A DNA stretch of 64,000 nt from an uncultured Ignavibacteriota bacterium (GCA_903884005.1 CAISDA010000063.1:1-64000); one strand, 5' to 3'. Positions 35,312-45,055 are shown, numbered from the stretch's first letter. Numbers and translations: made by a program. Notes: a model not told the origin generated them from the letters alone.

Positions 35312-35599
35312 TTACTTCAACTCGAGAATGGCATCCTTCGCCGCTTTTGCAACTTTAAATTTCACGACCTTCTTCGCAGGTATCTGTATCGTTTCGCCGG
35401 TCGCCGGATTTCTGCCCTGACGTGCTTTGCGATCAACAAGAACAAGTTTTCCAATACCGGGTATCGTAAACTGGTGAGGTGCCTGGGCATAGGCCAATTG
35501 CGCTAACTCTTCGAACAATTCATTGACAACTTTTTTCTTCAGATCAAATTTCTGCGCGAAATGATCTGCGATCTGGCTCTTGGTCATCGATTTTGCCAT
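35312..35599 (-). CDS. HU-family DNA-binding protein
   Basis: A 95-residue nucleoid-associated protein. The ATG at 35599 is chosen because GGGAG lies upstream and it yields MAKSMTKSQIADHFAQKFDL; a longer frame to 35668 adds 23 unrelated residues. The beta-arm signature is GIGKLVLVDRKARQGRNPAT. The 'IPAKKVVKFKVAKAAKDAI' C-terminus resembles HU paralogues with a high isoelectric point. It is monocistronic, with a strong terminator. The AT-rich gap to 35801 must carry divergent promoters for this gene and the next plus-strand gene. Confidence 0.92.
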   Translation of the reverse strand: MAKSMTKSQIADHFAQKFDLKKKVVNELFEELAQLAYAQAPHQFTIPGIGKLVLVDRKARQGRNPATGETIQIPAKKVVKFKVAKAAKDAILELK

Positions 35600-35800
35600 T
35601 GCAAAACTCCCTACGATGGTGGATGGATGGTGTACATACAACGTGATGGTCGACAGTAAACTGTGCAAATATAGAGAATTGCTATGTAAAATTCCAAATA
35701 TTCTTTGATTTATTTAAAAAATATTTTTTTGGAATTTTTTAAGCGCCCGGAGTGTTTTATGCCATGAACCCACAATGCTCACATCCATGAAGGAACCCAT

Positions 35801-36202
35801 ATGAAACAATTCATTTTGTCCGTTGTGCTTGCCACATTCTTCAGTGTGAATGCGATGGCACAGAACACAAAAACTGTCACCGGATACCTCGTCGATAAAA
35901 TGTGCGGGTCCGGCATTGTAAAAAAAGGACCGGCCGAGGCGATGCTGAAGGCGGCTAAACATACACGCGAGTGCGCGCTCGAACCCGGCTGCGCTGAAAG
36001 CGGATACGGCGTTGTGACCGATGGAAAATTCGTTAAATTCGACGAAAATGGGGACAAAAAGGCAAAAGAGTTGCTGACGAAATCCACACTGAAGGACCAT
36101 ATTCTGGTGGAAGTCAGTGGAAACATGCAGGGCGATGTTTTGACTGTTGGTGCTCTGAAAGAAACATCAATGCAAAAGAAGAAGCCCGTCAAAAAGATGT
36201 AG
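35801..36202 (+). CDS. Small secreted protein of unknown function (DUF5818-like)
   Basis: A 133-residue exported protein with signal MKQFILSVVLATFFSVNAMA and AAGGAAC before the ATG. The mature part reads GYLVDKMCGSG, HTRECALEPGCAESGYGVV, then DGKFVKFDENGDKKA and a beta-rich end, with a lysine-rich tail. The pattern (GYLVD-CG, four Cys, GYGVVTDGKF) recurs in small periplasmic proteins of Acidobacteria and the FCB group; binding function is unknown. It is the first plus-strand gene after a long minus-strand block. A GC hairpin (36215-36241) lies just downstream, without a T-run. Confidence 0.7.
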   Translation: MKQFILSVVLATFFSVNAMAQNTKTVTGYLVDKMCGSGIVKKGPAEAMLKAAKHTRECALEPGCAESGYGVVTDGKFVKFDENGDKKAKELLTKSTLKDHILVEVSGNMQGDVLTVGALKETSMQKKKPVKKM

Positions 36203-36548
36203 CATCACGACAAAGGCACCGGCGCCCTTCCCGGCCGGTGCTGCCCGATCGAACGTTCCCGCCGCCGGCTCATCCGTATCACATTGCAATGCACACAAAA
36301 TTTGAGTATTTTGTATTATTCATTTTTATGCGCGAAAGACTTCGCGGCATGATATTATTTTTTTTCTTGCTCTTGCTGATAATGACACATCCCGCCGCCA
36401 TCCGTTCCGGGATATGCCATTATCAACAATGCCCGTGAATTCGATGACTCTGTCCTCCACCCGGCTATGCCAACGAGAACCCTATGCGGACAGCCTCGCT
36501 ATTTTCGTTTTCACTCGAACGCACAGCCGGACCACACACCGTACTTTT
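36203..36548 (+). other. Leader region between the small secreted protein and the TPR gene
   Basis: 346 bases. It begins with a GC-rich inverted repeat (GCACCGG...CCGGTGC at 36215-36241). A frame continuous with the TPR gene reaches back to 36414 but lacks a signal peptide and a ribosome-binding site, so I treat it as untranslated. An AT-rich stretch at 36340-36390 may hold the promoter. Confidence 0.4.
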
Positions 36549-39500
36549 ATGAAGACTCTTAGAATTCTCGCATTGGTTTGCCTTGTTACTGCGCTTTCAT
36601 TCGCACAGAGCACCAAAGAAAATGCGGATTTGAAATTGGCAATGAACCTCTATAACGACAAGATGTACGATCTTGCGATGGAGCAGTTCAGGCAATTCAT
36701 TACCAATCACCCGCAGAGCGCCCAGGTGAGCGACGCACGCTTCTATCTCGGTCTCACGCAGCGTGCGGCCGGAAAGCTCGACGACGCGCGTTCGACATTT
36801 CAAAATTTTGCGCTGAGCTATGCCGATAATCCGAAGGCACCCGAAGCATTCTGGTATGTCGGAGAATTATATGCGGAAGAAAAAAAATTCGCGGATGCAG
36901 CATCGGCATTCGAACGGATCAAGGTCTTTTATCCCAAGAGCAGCTACGCGGCAAAGGGACTGCTGACTGCGGCGGAATATTTTGAGAAAGCCGACGACAC
37001 GGAGAATGCAGTCAAGGCGCTCAACTCGCTGTTCGCCGATTACCCTTCGCATGAATTGATACCGGCCGGCCATTTGCACCTGGGCAGGCTGTATTTGAAA
37101 CAGAACAACTATGCCGCCGCAAAGAGCGAGTTGTCTTCGGCCTCCGAGGCGGATGTGGACATGGCATTGAAGGCGTCGGTGCTGTTTCAACTGGGAAAAC
37201 TCGCCGAACAGACCGGCAATCCGCTCGAGGCCGAAAAATTTTATCGCACCGTTTTCGACAATGCAGCGTCGCCTGCTGTGACCGTTGCAGAATCGCGAAT
37301 CGCACTGGCAACGCTGCTCACGGCCGCCGGCCGCCCGTCCGAAGCAACAGAGCAATTGAAAAAAGTCACGATCGATTCAACGAAAGTCCCGCGGGCGCAG
37401 AAGAGCCAGATCCTCTTCGCGTTAGCGCGCGCCTATGAAACGCAGCACGACACGAAGCGAGCCGCCGAGTACTGGGAACGGTATCTCGCCGCCCCGAGCG
37501 AGGCGACGGATTCGGCGTTCGCATTGCTTCATGCAGCCAACGCCTATGCCGGTGCCAATGATGCCAAGCGGGCGCTCGCCCGGTACGCGATGGCCATCGA
37601 TCGTTCGACGTCGCCTGTGGAAACGAAGGAGGCGCTGCTGCGAAGCGCGATGCTCTCCGCATCGCAGGGCGACAACGCGTCCGCGTCCGCCTCGTACCAG
37701 CGTTTCGCTGAAACGGCACCGGCAGACGACGACGCACCCGAAGCACTCTATCGCGCCGCATCGCTCTTGCGAACGCCGCTTCACGAGCCGGTGCGCGCCG
37801 CCGGCCTCTTCAAAAAATTTATCGCCGCCTATCCGCACTCGGCGCTGGCGGACGACGCGGTGTTTACGCTTGCCCTGTGTCTTGAAGAGCAGGACAAACC
37901 CGAGCAGGCGAAGGAACTCTACGACGAGATCCTCCAGCAGTATCCTGCAAGCGATTTTACGGAACAGTCGCGTGCGCGCAGAGAATCGCTCCGCCAGATT
38001 TCCGCGTCCGACAAGAACGAAACGCTCACGCAGCTCGGTCTCATCCTGGGCGACATGATCTCCGACCGCCCCAAGGCCGAACTCGCCATGCGGCTCGGCG
38101 ATCTCTATAATGACAGACTCCGCGATTACTCACTGGCCGCAAAACAGTATGCATCGGTTGAGGCGCTTGCCGGCGATGCATCGGCCAAGGAGCTCGCGTC
38201 GTACAAACGCGTGCTCGCCCTGATGAAGGCGAGCGAACGGGACACCGCAACCCTGGCCAAAGCGAACGCCGCCATTGCCGACTATCTGCTGCGTCCGCAC
38301 AGCAAGAAATATTTTGAAGATGCATCCTTCGATCTCTTTGCGCTCCAGTCGCGCACACTCTCCGCCGACGCGCTCATCACAGCTGCGCGGTTGCTGATCT
38401 CCGAGCATCCGGACAATCCCCGTCTCGCCGAAGCGCGCCTGCGCCTCGCACGGGCACTCGAGACGAAAGGCAGCATTGAAGAATCGATCGTCATCTATCG
38501 CGCGATCTGCGCGTTCCATCCGTCTTCCGCCGAAGCCGAAGAAGCAACTGCCCGGCTCGGCATACAGCTCGCGCATTTTGGGCGGCCCGATACCGGCATC
38601 ACGGCGATGAATTCATACCTCCGCTCCTATCCGAAAGGCGCATGGACCGCCGAGGTGCTCCGCGAAAAAGGGAACGCCCAGTTGAGTTCGGGCGGCAATG
38701 CGGACGCCGTGAAGACGTTCGAAAAACTTCGGGCCGATGTATATTACACGCGGGCGGCATCCGCTGCGGCCGGAGACCTTGCACGCGCCTACCGCCGCGC
38801 CGGATCGTTCGATAAGGCCATCGCCCTCTACCGCGCCGAAGAGCGAAAACTCTCTTCCCCGTTGTTCCCAGACAATGTGCGCCGCGCATCGCTGATGCTA
38901 AGTCTCGCGCGCACATTCGATGAGTCGGGCCAGGCAACGCTCGCCTCGGCGGCGTATTCATCATTCGTCAGGGAATATTCCGCACACGATTCCACAGCGG
39001 CAGTGCTCTATCGACTTGCGTTCATTGAACAGGAGAACGGCCACGCAGAGTCGGCAATACATTATCTCGAGAAATCCGTCGCCTCGAGCCGCACTACCGA
39101 CAACACTAAAAAACTCGCCGACCTGCTCTTTCTTAACGCCCGGTATCCGAAGGCGCTTGCCGAGTACCAGCAACTGCTGTCGCTCTTGGATGACCCGGAC
39201 GCACGCCGGCAGACGGAGCGCCGCATCATCACCTCCCTCTTCCGCAGCGACAAGGTCAAGGATGCGGGACTGAAGATCGCCGCATACGAGAAAGCCTACG
39301 ACAACGACGAGGACGCCGATGCCGAATTCACGTTCGAACAGGCGATGGTTGACTTCCGCGCCGAACGCTATACAGAGGCCCTCTCCAAGCTTCACAAATT
39401 TCCGTCGAAATACGAGCGCACGTCGTTCGTGGACAAGAGCGTCTTCTGGTGCGGAAAAATTTATGAGGCGACAAACCAGCCCGACAGCGCGCTCGCCAAT

Positions 39501-40172
39501 TACGGCCGCGTGCTCCAATCGTTCCCGAATTCGGACATGTTGCCAAAAACATTCCTGGCGCTCGGCAATATCTTGTACTTCCGCGAACAGTACGACGACG
39601 CCATCAAATATTACCGGCTGGTCGTGGATAAACCGGCAACAGCACCCGACCTGGTCCCGTTCGCAATGAACAATCTCATCGAAGCATACAAGGAAGTCGG
39701 ACAGAACGAGCTCGCGCTAGACCTCACGCGCAAGTTCATCGAACACTATCCAATGCACGAGACGATACAGAATAAAAAGATCGACCTCGGTGTGCTCTAT
39801 CAAAAACTCGGCTACTACGACAGGGCCATCGTGCAGCTGCAGGCGATGCTCGAAACAACGGACAAGGATCTGGAATCGGAGATTCGGTATTATTTGGGAG
39901 AGACCTATTTCAACAAGGGCGATTTCCAGCAGGCGACCCTCGAATTTCTGAAGGTCCCGTATCTTGTGAATAAGAGAACGAAAATAGACTGGACTCCCAA
40001 TTCGTATTACATGGCGGGACAGTCGTACGAGAAAATGGGCAAGCCCGAACAGGCGCTCAACATGTACCAGCAGATCGTGGACAAGCCCGGCATCGATCCG
40101 ACATTTAAAACGGCGGCGCAGAAGGAGATCGCGCGCGTGAAAGGCGGCGGCGGCACCGGAACAGTACAATAA
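36549..40172 (+). CDS. Large secreted TPR-repeat protein
   Basis: A 1207-residue exported protein. The ATG at 36549 gives the signal MKTLRILALVCLVTALSFAQ; a frame extending to 36414 does not. The whole mature protein consists of TPR/Sel1-like helical repeats in the 'tol-pal YbgF' style, for example FRQFITNHPQSAQVSDARFY, FERIKVFYPKSSYAAKGLL and LQSFPNSDMLPKTFLALGN. More than 20 units are visible. The tail is a glycine-rich GGGGTGTVQ. Long periplasmic TPR proteins like this act as scaffolds in envelope or gliding machinery in related bacteria, which is inference here. Upstream of a 421-residue unknown protein and obgE. Confidence 0.82.
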   Translation: MKTLRILALVCLVTALSFAQSTKENADLKLAMNLYNDKMYDLAMEQFRQFITNHPQSAQVSDARFYLGLTQRAAGKLDDARSTFQNFALSYADNPKAPEAFWYVGELYAEEKKFADAASAFERIKVFYPKSSYAAKGLLTAAEYFEKADDTENAVKALNSLFADYPSHELIPAGHLHLGRLYLKQNNYAAAKSELSSASEADVDMALKASVLFQLGKLAEQTGNPLEAEKFYRTVFDNAASPAVTVAESRIALATLLTAAGRPSEATEQLKKVTIDSTKVPRAQKSQILFALARAYETQHDTKRAAEYWERYLAAPSEATDSAFALLHAANAYAGANDAKRALARYAMAIDRSTSPVETKEALLRSAMLSASQGDNASASASYQRFAETAPADDDAPEALYRAASLLRTPLHEPVRAAGLFKKFIAAYPHSALADDAVFTLALCLEEQDKPEQAKELYDEILQQYPASDFTEQSRARRESLRQISASDKNETLTQLGLILGDMISDRPKAELAMRLGDLYNDRLRDYSLAAKQYASVEALAGDASAKELASYKRVLALMKASERDTATLAKANAAIADYLLRPHSKKYFEDASFDLFALQSRTLSADALITAARLLISEHPDNPRLAEARLRLARALETKGSIEESIVIYRAICAFHPSSAEAEEATARLGIQLAHFGRPDTGITAMNSYLRSYPKGAWTAEVLREKGNAQLSSGGNADAVKTFEKLRADVYYTRAASAAAGDLARAYRRAGSFDKAIALYRAEERKLSSPLFPDNVRRASLMLSLARTFDESGQATLASAAYSSFVREYSAHDSTAAVLYRLAFIEQENGHAESAIHYLEKSVASSRTTDNTKKLADLLFLNARYPKALAEYQQLLSLLDDPDARRQTERRIITSLFRSDKVKDAGLKIAAYEKAYDNDEDADAEFTFEQAMVDFRAERYTEALSKLHKFPSKYERTSFVDKSVFWCGKIYEATNQPDSALANYGRVLQSFPNSDMLPKTFLALGNILYFREQYDDAIKYYRLVVDKPATAPDLVPFAMNNLIEAYKEVGQNELALDLTRKFIEHYPMHETIQNKKIDLGVLYQKLGYYDRAIVQLQAMLETTDKDLESEIRYYLGETYFNKGDFQQATLEFLKVPYLVNKRTKIDWTPNSYYMAGQSYEKMGKPEQALNMYQQIVDKPGIDPTFKTAAQKEIARVKGGGGTGTVQ

Positions 40173-40256
40173 TTTTTACCGGCGCAGCAGCATCGAAACG
40201 ACATACGCGGACTGTAACTCTCGATTTTTTCATATCGCACAATAGACTGCCAACGC

Positions 40257-41522
40257 ATGTTTGACAAGGAAACAGACCAATTCTTCCAGCTTCTTCGGTT
40301 GAACACGATCGGCGAGGCTTCATCCATCGGACTACGCTCGATTCTTGAATCGAATATTCCGGGAAACGTGAAAACATTTTTCCGCGCCGACGTCAAATGG
40401 CTCCGCACGCAGGAGAAAGCGAAGGAAATCCGTTCGTCAAAATTTCCCTTTGCGGCTCCCGAGCTGCGCCTGCTGGAAGAGCAGATCGACCTGCTGCTCA
40501 TCAATAATTATACGTTCAGCAGGAAAGAGTTCGACGCCACTGCAGACAAGTGCATTCATTTTTTATTGAATTTTCTCTGCCGGCCGGAGTGGACGCTGCA
40601 AAGTTTCTTCTTCGACACCTCGATACGCATCACGACCGAAGAAATGCTGTCGAAACTTCGCTATTGCTCCGACTACCCGTATTACAGGGCGATCCTGTCG
40701 AAGTATGCGGAGACCCGGCAGCGTACGGATGTCGGCAGCGAAGAAATGAAACGCCTCCTGTCCACGATCGACGACGAGGTCTGCGGCACTGCCACGGCCG
40801 CCGAACTGGCCTACATCGCAAAACCGATGTTCGATTTCCTCGGAACGATCCGCGCCTCGATGCAGCCCCCCCTTTCGGCACGCGTGCCGGTGCGGGCGCT
40901 CATCTATTTTTACGAGGACAAGCGGCTCGCACCGATCGCAGCCGCACTGAGTGCCGTACGCGATAGCGACAACGGATTTCAATTGACATTCCCCATGCTC
41001 GAGATGGTGATCGAGGCTGTATCGGCCGGGAGTGCAGTTCCCGACCTCGCGGCACTGTCTGAAACTGCGACGCCTGACACCATGCAGGAGAACGCTGCAG
41101 AGCCCCTCGAGCCGTACGTCGGCACGGGCGTGATGCCGGATGACATGGAATATCCGGGCGGAGTGAATGAGACGGAAGCACCAACTGTGCTTCAATCTGA
41201 AACGAGACAGGCCGCCATGGAGCACGCCGATGAGCCTCTCAGGATGTTCGGCGAGACGGAAACAGAACAGGACGAGTTGACGGTCATGCTCCCGCCGCAG
41301 TTTACCGAGAACGACAAGACGGCCATCACCAACGCGCTGTTTGGAGGCGATGCTGCGCTCTTTGACGCCGCGGTCGATACGGCGGTGAATGCCGCAGCAT
41401 GGAACGAGGCCATTGCGTCGCTGGACGTTTTTTTTGAGCAGCAGTCAATCGACCCGTTCACGAAAGAAGCAATGATGTTCACAAATATTTTAGAATCGTG
41501 GCACAGGACATTCAAAAAATGA
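40257..41522 (+). CDS. Conserved hypothetical protein
   Basis: A 421-residue cytoplasmic-looking protein (no signal peptide, no membrane segment) that I do not recognise. The N-terminal 270 residues look helical, with motifs such as FFRADVKWLRTQEKAKEIR and FDFLGTIRASM. Residues 280-345 are acidic and low in complexity (many E, T, P). A C-terminal segment VMLPPQFTENDKTAITNALF is followed by a second helical part ending FTNILESWHRTFKK. It lies 84 bases after the TPR gene and 50 bases before obgE on the same strand, so may be co-transcribed with them. Confidence 0.6.
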   Translation: MFDKETDQFFQLLRLNTIGEASSIGLRSILESNIPGNVKTFFRADVKWLRTQEKAKEIRSSKFPFAAPELRLLEEQIDLLLINNYTFSRKEFDATADKCIHFLLNFLCRPEWTLQSFFFDTSIRITTEEMLSKLRYCSDYPYYRAILSKYAETRQRTDVGSEEMKRLLSTIDDEVCGTATAAELAYIAKPMFDFLGTIRASMQPPLSARVPVRALIYFYEDKRLAPIAAALSAVRDSDNGFQLTFPMLEMVIEAVSAGSAVPDLAALSETATPDTMQENAAEPLEPYVGTGVMPDDMEYPGGVNETEAPTVLQSETRQAAMEHADEPLRMFGETETEQDELTVMLPPQFTENDKTAITNALFGGDAALFDAAVDTAVNAAAWNEAIASLDVFFEQQSIDPFTKEAMMFTNILESWHRTFKK

Positions 41523-41572
41523 CAGTGTCCGCACCGGTTTACACGTACAAGCAAAGAAGGGCGTAACGTTTT

Positions 41573-42565
41573 ATGTTTATAGATTCCGCAAAAATTTTGG
41601 TCCGTTCAGGCAAGGGCGGCGATGGCATCATCCATTGGCGCAGGGAAAAATATATTCCCAAAGGCGGCCCCGACGGCGGCAACGGCGGCGACGGCGGCGA
41701 TGTGATCCTGCGCGCAAACAAACAACTCAATACGCTGCTCGATTTCCGCTACAAGAGGAAATTCGAGGCAAAGAACGGCAACCCGGGTGAAGGATCGAAT
41801 TGTGAAGGGCGCTCTGCCGAAAACGTGATCGTGAACGTCCCCTGCGGCACTCTCGTGCGCAATCATGAAACAGGCGAGATCATGGCGGACCTGACCGTGA
41901 ACGCCGAAGAATTCATCATCGCGCATGGCGGCCGCGGTGGCAAGGGCAACTGGGTCTTCAAAACGTCGACGAACCAGGCGCCGCGCATCTGCACGCCCGG
42001 CGTGCCGGGCCAGGAATACACGCTCGATCTCGAACTGAAGCTTCTGGCCGACATCGGTCTTGTCGGATTTCCGAATGCCGGAAAGTCCACACTCATCTCG
42101 GTCATCTCTGCGGCAAAACCGAAGATCGCAAACTATCCCTTCACCACGCTTGCCCCGCAATTGGGCATGGTGTATTTCAAGCCAAGCAAGAGCTTTGTGG
42201 TCGCGGATATTCCAGGCCTCATCGAAGGGGCGCATGACGGGAAGGGACTCGGCCTTCAATTCCTGAAGCACATCGAACGCACGAAGGCCCTCGTGTATCT
42301 GATCGACTGCACGAGCGAAACGATCAAAGAGGACTACAAGATTCTTTTCAACGAATTGAAGCAGTTCAAAGCGGAACTTCCCAAAAAGCAGACCATCATC
42401 GCCTTGACGAAGCTCGACATCGCCGACGAGGATGTGCGCAAGGCGATCAAAAAGATCAAATTCCCCAAAGGCACTCCTGTCTTCCACATCTCGGCCATTA
42501 CCGGCGAGGGCATCGAAGACATCAAGGAAGCCATGTGGAAGATCGTCTCGCAGGACAGCGAATAA
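41573..42565 (+). CDS. obgE: GTPase ObgE/CgtA
   Basis: Essential ribosome-assembly GTPase of 330 residues. The glycine-rich Obg fold spans residues 1-158 (SGKGGDGIIHWRREKYIPKG, GGPDGGNGGDGGDV). The G domain follows with GFPNAGKSTLIS (G1), FTTLAPQLG (G2), DIPGLIEGAHDGKGLG (G3), TKLD (G4) and SAITGEG (G5). There is no C-terminal OCT domain, as in many FCB-group Obg proteins. GGKGNWVFKTSTNQAPR in the Obg fold is a mild variant of the usual GGxGNxxFxTSTNxAPR. A purine-rich ribosome-binding site lies upstream, and a strong terminator follows. Confidence 0.95.
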   Translation: MFIDSAKILVRSGKGGDGIIHWRREKYIPKGGPDGGNGGDGGDVILRANKQLNTLLDFRYKRKFEAKNGNPGEGSNCEGRSAENVIVNVPCGTLVRNHETGEIMADLTVNAEEFIIAHGGRGGKGNWVFKTSTNQAPRICTPGVPGQEYTLDLELKLLADIGLVGFPNAGKSTLISVISAAKPKIANYPFTTLAPQLGMVYFKPSKSFVVADIPGLIEGAHDGKGLGLQFLKHIERTKALVYLIDCTSETIKEDYKILFNELKQFKAELPKKQTIIALTKLDIADEDVRKAIKKIKFPKGTPVFHISAITGEGIEDIKEAMWKIVSQDSE

Positions 42566-42588
42566 CCGCTGCGCGCCGCCCTGTGTGG

Positions 42589-42641
42589 ATCCGTCATTGA
42601 CACCCGTTATTGCACCACGGGTATCGATGACGGATTTTTTT
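42589..42641 (+). terminator. Rho-independent terminator after obgE
   Basis: ATCCGTCAT (42589-42597) pairs with ATGACGGAT (42627-42635), with an inner ACCCGT/ACGGGT stem, followed by TTTTTT. It ends the plus-strand TPR-obgE block and faces the oppositely transcribed membrane-protein gene. Confidence 0.9.
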
Positions 42642-42685
42642 ATTGCCGGTGATGTTCACCCTGCACTTATTCCAACCGGTCACGA

Positions 42686-43717
42686 TTACACAGGGGCGGT
42701 GCGGAATCGCTCAGGAATTTTGTAGCCGAGATACGTGCCGGAACTGATCCCCATGAGCAGCAAAATGGAGCCGTCGAATTCAGGCATGCGCATCTCGGTG
42801 AAGACCGTATACAAAAAGACCACCGCAAGCACGATCGTCCACCCCGCCATTTGAAACCTGTGGATGCAGACGCCATGGTCATCCGATAGGATGTCGAAGA
42901 TGAAATTATCCGACCGCTCCGGCGCACCGCCCGATGTTCGATTCGTGTCGATCGCGGCACCGCCAAGCGCCGTCGCGGCGCTGATGCCCAGCATAACGAC
43001 GACCGAAACCGGCATCGTGTCGATCCTCCCCGTTTCCACCCACAGCATGAGGAAAGAAACGATAACGATGAAAAACCAGAGCGCCATCTGCGTCCGCGAC
43101 AGGCTGTACGGTTTCCTTCCGGCGGACGGACCTGTACCGGCGTCGCGCAGCAGATCGCTCTTAAAGGCGACAATGTGGAAGAGCAGGAACAGGAATACGG
43201 CCAGCGCGATGCAGAAAAAGAAGATCGGCCTGCGAATCAGCACAAGCGAAAAATTCGGCAGCACGGTCGGCATACCGGCCGCGAGACTTCCATTTTCAAG
43301 TCCCGCAGTGACGGATACATCCTGCGTGAAGAAATGATCGCGGCCGCGCGTCTGCAAATAGTTGTCCCACAGCGCCCGCGCAGGGCCCGACGATTGCAGT
43401 TGGAACGACAGTTCGCCTCTCTCCGCGATGATCGCCGACGGAGCGGCACCGCGCAGCGGTATCCCGTCGATGAAGAGCGCCACCGGCGACCGTTCCTTAG
43501 CCGACCGCTCGAGCAGCGCGCGAAGGAGCTCTACGCGCAGCGTCACCACCTCGTCCAGCCCTGCGGCAGACGGGCGTGTCTGATTCCCCGATGATATCGA
43601 AAGAAGTTTCGGAAGCGAATCCAGACGTGCCGGCGCGGCGCCGTCCGGAACGCCGTCTCTCGAAACGAGACGGCAGGTGGAAGCGATCAAGAGCAGCATG
43701 GACAAAAATATTTTCAT
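42686..43717 (-). CDS. Uncharacterised membrane protein
   Basis: A 343-residue protein with signal-like MKIFLSMLLLIASTCRLVS. It has an extracytoplasmic beta-rich region (residues about 45-155, SPVALFIDGIPLRGAAPS), and four membrane segments (near 160-180, 212-232, 240-262, 290-330) ending ILLLMGISSGTYLGYKIPER. A similar multi-helix end occurs in hypothetical proteins of several phyla, but I know no function. The ATG at 43717 is preferred, with a G-run (complement of CCCCCCCC) upstream as a Shine-Dalgarno-like site. It is downstream of the papain-like peptidase on the same strand, separated by 56 bases. Confidence 0.65.
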   Translation of the reverse strand: MKIFLSMLLLIASTCRLVSRDGVPDGAAPARLDSLPKLLSISSGNQTRPSAAGLDEVVTLRVELLRALLERSAKERSPVALFIDGIPLRGAAPSAIIAERGELSFQLQSSGPARALWDNYLQTRGRDHFFTQDVSVTAGLENGSLAAGMPTVLPNFSLVLIRRPIFFFCIALAVFLFLLFHIVAFKSDLLRDAGTGPSAGRKPYSLSRTQMALWFFIVIVSFLMLWVETGRIDTMPVSVVVMLGISAATALGGAAIDTNRTSGGAPERSDNFIFDILSDDHGVCIHRFQMAGWTIVLAVVFLYTVFTEMRMPEFDGSILLLMGISSGTYLGYKIPERFRTAPV

Positions 43718-43773
43718 CACAGCCCCCCCCGTGATGTTCGATTGCTTTCTGTGAACCGATGCGGCCATCACAT

Positions 43774-44694
43774 TCATGCCCGCACAGCTTTATTCAACAT
43801 GTTGTTTCGCGCCGCGGGGGATTCCATAAAGTCCCCTGTTTCGACCCATTCATGTTTCAGTATGCACCACCAGTCGTCGGCCAATCCTGATTTCACATAT
43901 TCGTACGGCAGCCATCCGTACCCATGGTCACCCCAGGATTCACCCCATGAGTTGCGGATAAGAAATGCGCCCTTCGTCTCCGACGATCCTGCCGTGCGAT
44001 TTTTTATCCTCATTGAATCATCGTATCCGAATGCGGCAACTGCATGCCCGCCTGCCACCTTCTCTCCCGCACTGGGATACGGGATCCTGCCGCTTGTCGA
44101 TGCCTGATCGACCGAATTGTACACCGTGAATCCGAACATCACCGGCACACCGCCCGCGATCGCAGATTTTATATGTGCCAGCAGTCCATCGCGCGTTACG
44201 GCAGGAGTGTCGAGCCTGCAATACTTAAGGGTCTGATAATTCTGCGCAAAGGCATAACAGAACGACGTCGGCTCCTTGTCGAATTTTTCGCTGTTGTATT
44301 CCCAATATTCCTCCGGCGGAACGCCAAAGAGCACCAGCGCTCCGAGCGTGGAACGTAGAAAAGCGCCCGTGTCCCCGGTCCAATGCAGCATGGTGCGCGT
44401 TGTCTTGTAGAGGAAGAGACGCGATGCGTCGAGATGCTTGCCGAACGCCTTGCGTTCGCTGTATTCGAGCACTCCGATGGCGGCATGCGCAGTGCACGAA
44501 CCGAGGGCCCCCTGGTCTTCTACGGGCGAACACCATTCACGAAAATCGGCGGATGCGATCGACGCGAGGTTCCCATTATGCGGTATGTGGATTTTTTGGA
44601 AGATCGGCTTGATGTGTGCGTGTCCGGATGTGTAGTCGCGGAAATCGGGATAGTCGCGCAGCCATCCCATACCGTGTGCGGTGCGGTTGTTCAT
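43774..44694 (-). CDS. Papain-like (C1) cysteine peptidase
   Basis: A 306-residue C1A peptidase. The catalytic set is complete: Gln and Cys in VEDQGALGSCTAHAAIG, His in AGGHAVAAFGYDDS and Asn in LIRNSWGESWGDHGYG. Unlike most bacterial papain-like enzymes it has no signal peptide from the preferred ATG at 44694 (MNNRTAHGMGWLRDYPDF), where GGGGGGG precedes the start codon. The WLRDYPDFRDYT opening is a recurring N-terminus of cytosolic or non-classically exported C1 peptidases, and there is no propeptide. It is probably co-transcribed with the membrane protein downstream. Upstream, 44695-44966 contains no gene. Confidence 0.88.
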   Translation of the reverse strand: MNNRTAHGMGWLRDYPDFRDYTSGHAHIKPIFQKIHIPHNGNLASIASADFREWCSPVEDQGALGSCTAHAAIGVLEYSERKAFGKHLDASRLFLYKTTRTMLHWTGDTGAFLRSTLGALVLFGVPPEEYWEYNSEKFDKEPTSFCYAFAQNYQTLKYCRLDTPAVTRDGLLAHIKSAIAGGVPVMFGFTVYNSVDQASTSGRIPYPSAGEKVAGGHAVAAFGYDDSMRIKNRTAGSSETKGAFLIRNSWGESWGDHGYGWLPYEYVKSGLADDWWCILKHEWVETGDFMESPAARNNMLNKAVRA

Positions 44695-44966
44695 GTATCC
44701 CCCCCGTGGAATAGATGACGTAGTGTTCACCCCCTCGGATATCCCCCTCTCTATATTATCTGGATTTTAAAACTATTTTCTGCCAAAGTCAACATTCACG
44801 TTATCACTTTCCCGTCACTTTCCCGTCATCACATTCCAATCCTCACATTCCGATCATCGCCGAACCCCTTTTTCGGTCCTTGCCTCCGCAGAAGTTTGCG
44901 GCAGCACAGAATTTTTTCTTGCCTCACCAAATTAAAAATCGTATATTGATATACTATTTTTGACAC

Positions 44967-45040
44967 GGCGGGGTAGCTCAGCTGGTTAGAGCGTCGGAAT
45001 CATAATCCGTAGGTCGTGGGTTCGAGTCCCTCCCCCGCTA
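44967..45040 (+). tRNA. tRNA-Met (anticodon CAT)
   Basis: A 74-base cloverleaf: acceptor GGCGGGG/CCCCGCT (one G-T pair), D-arm GCTC/GAGC, anticodon loop ATCATAA with CAT, variable AGGTC, T-loop TTCGAGT, discriminator A. CCA is not encoded (CTT follows). The first anticodon-stem pair and one T-stem pair are T-T mismatches, so the fold is slightly imperfect; elongator Met is the simplest reading, as initiator features (C1-A72 mismatch, GGG/CCC stem) are absent. A -10-like TATACT lies at 44950-44955. Could also be tRNA-Ile2 with lysidine; the GC-type acceptor is not decisive. Confidence 0.88.
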
Positions 45041-45055
45041 CTTCTGAAATGACAA

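Noticed and set aside
36414-36548. Upstream start for the TPR protein
   Set aside because: The extension has no signal peptide or ribosome-binding site; the ATG at 36549 gives a textbook signal peptide.
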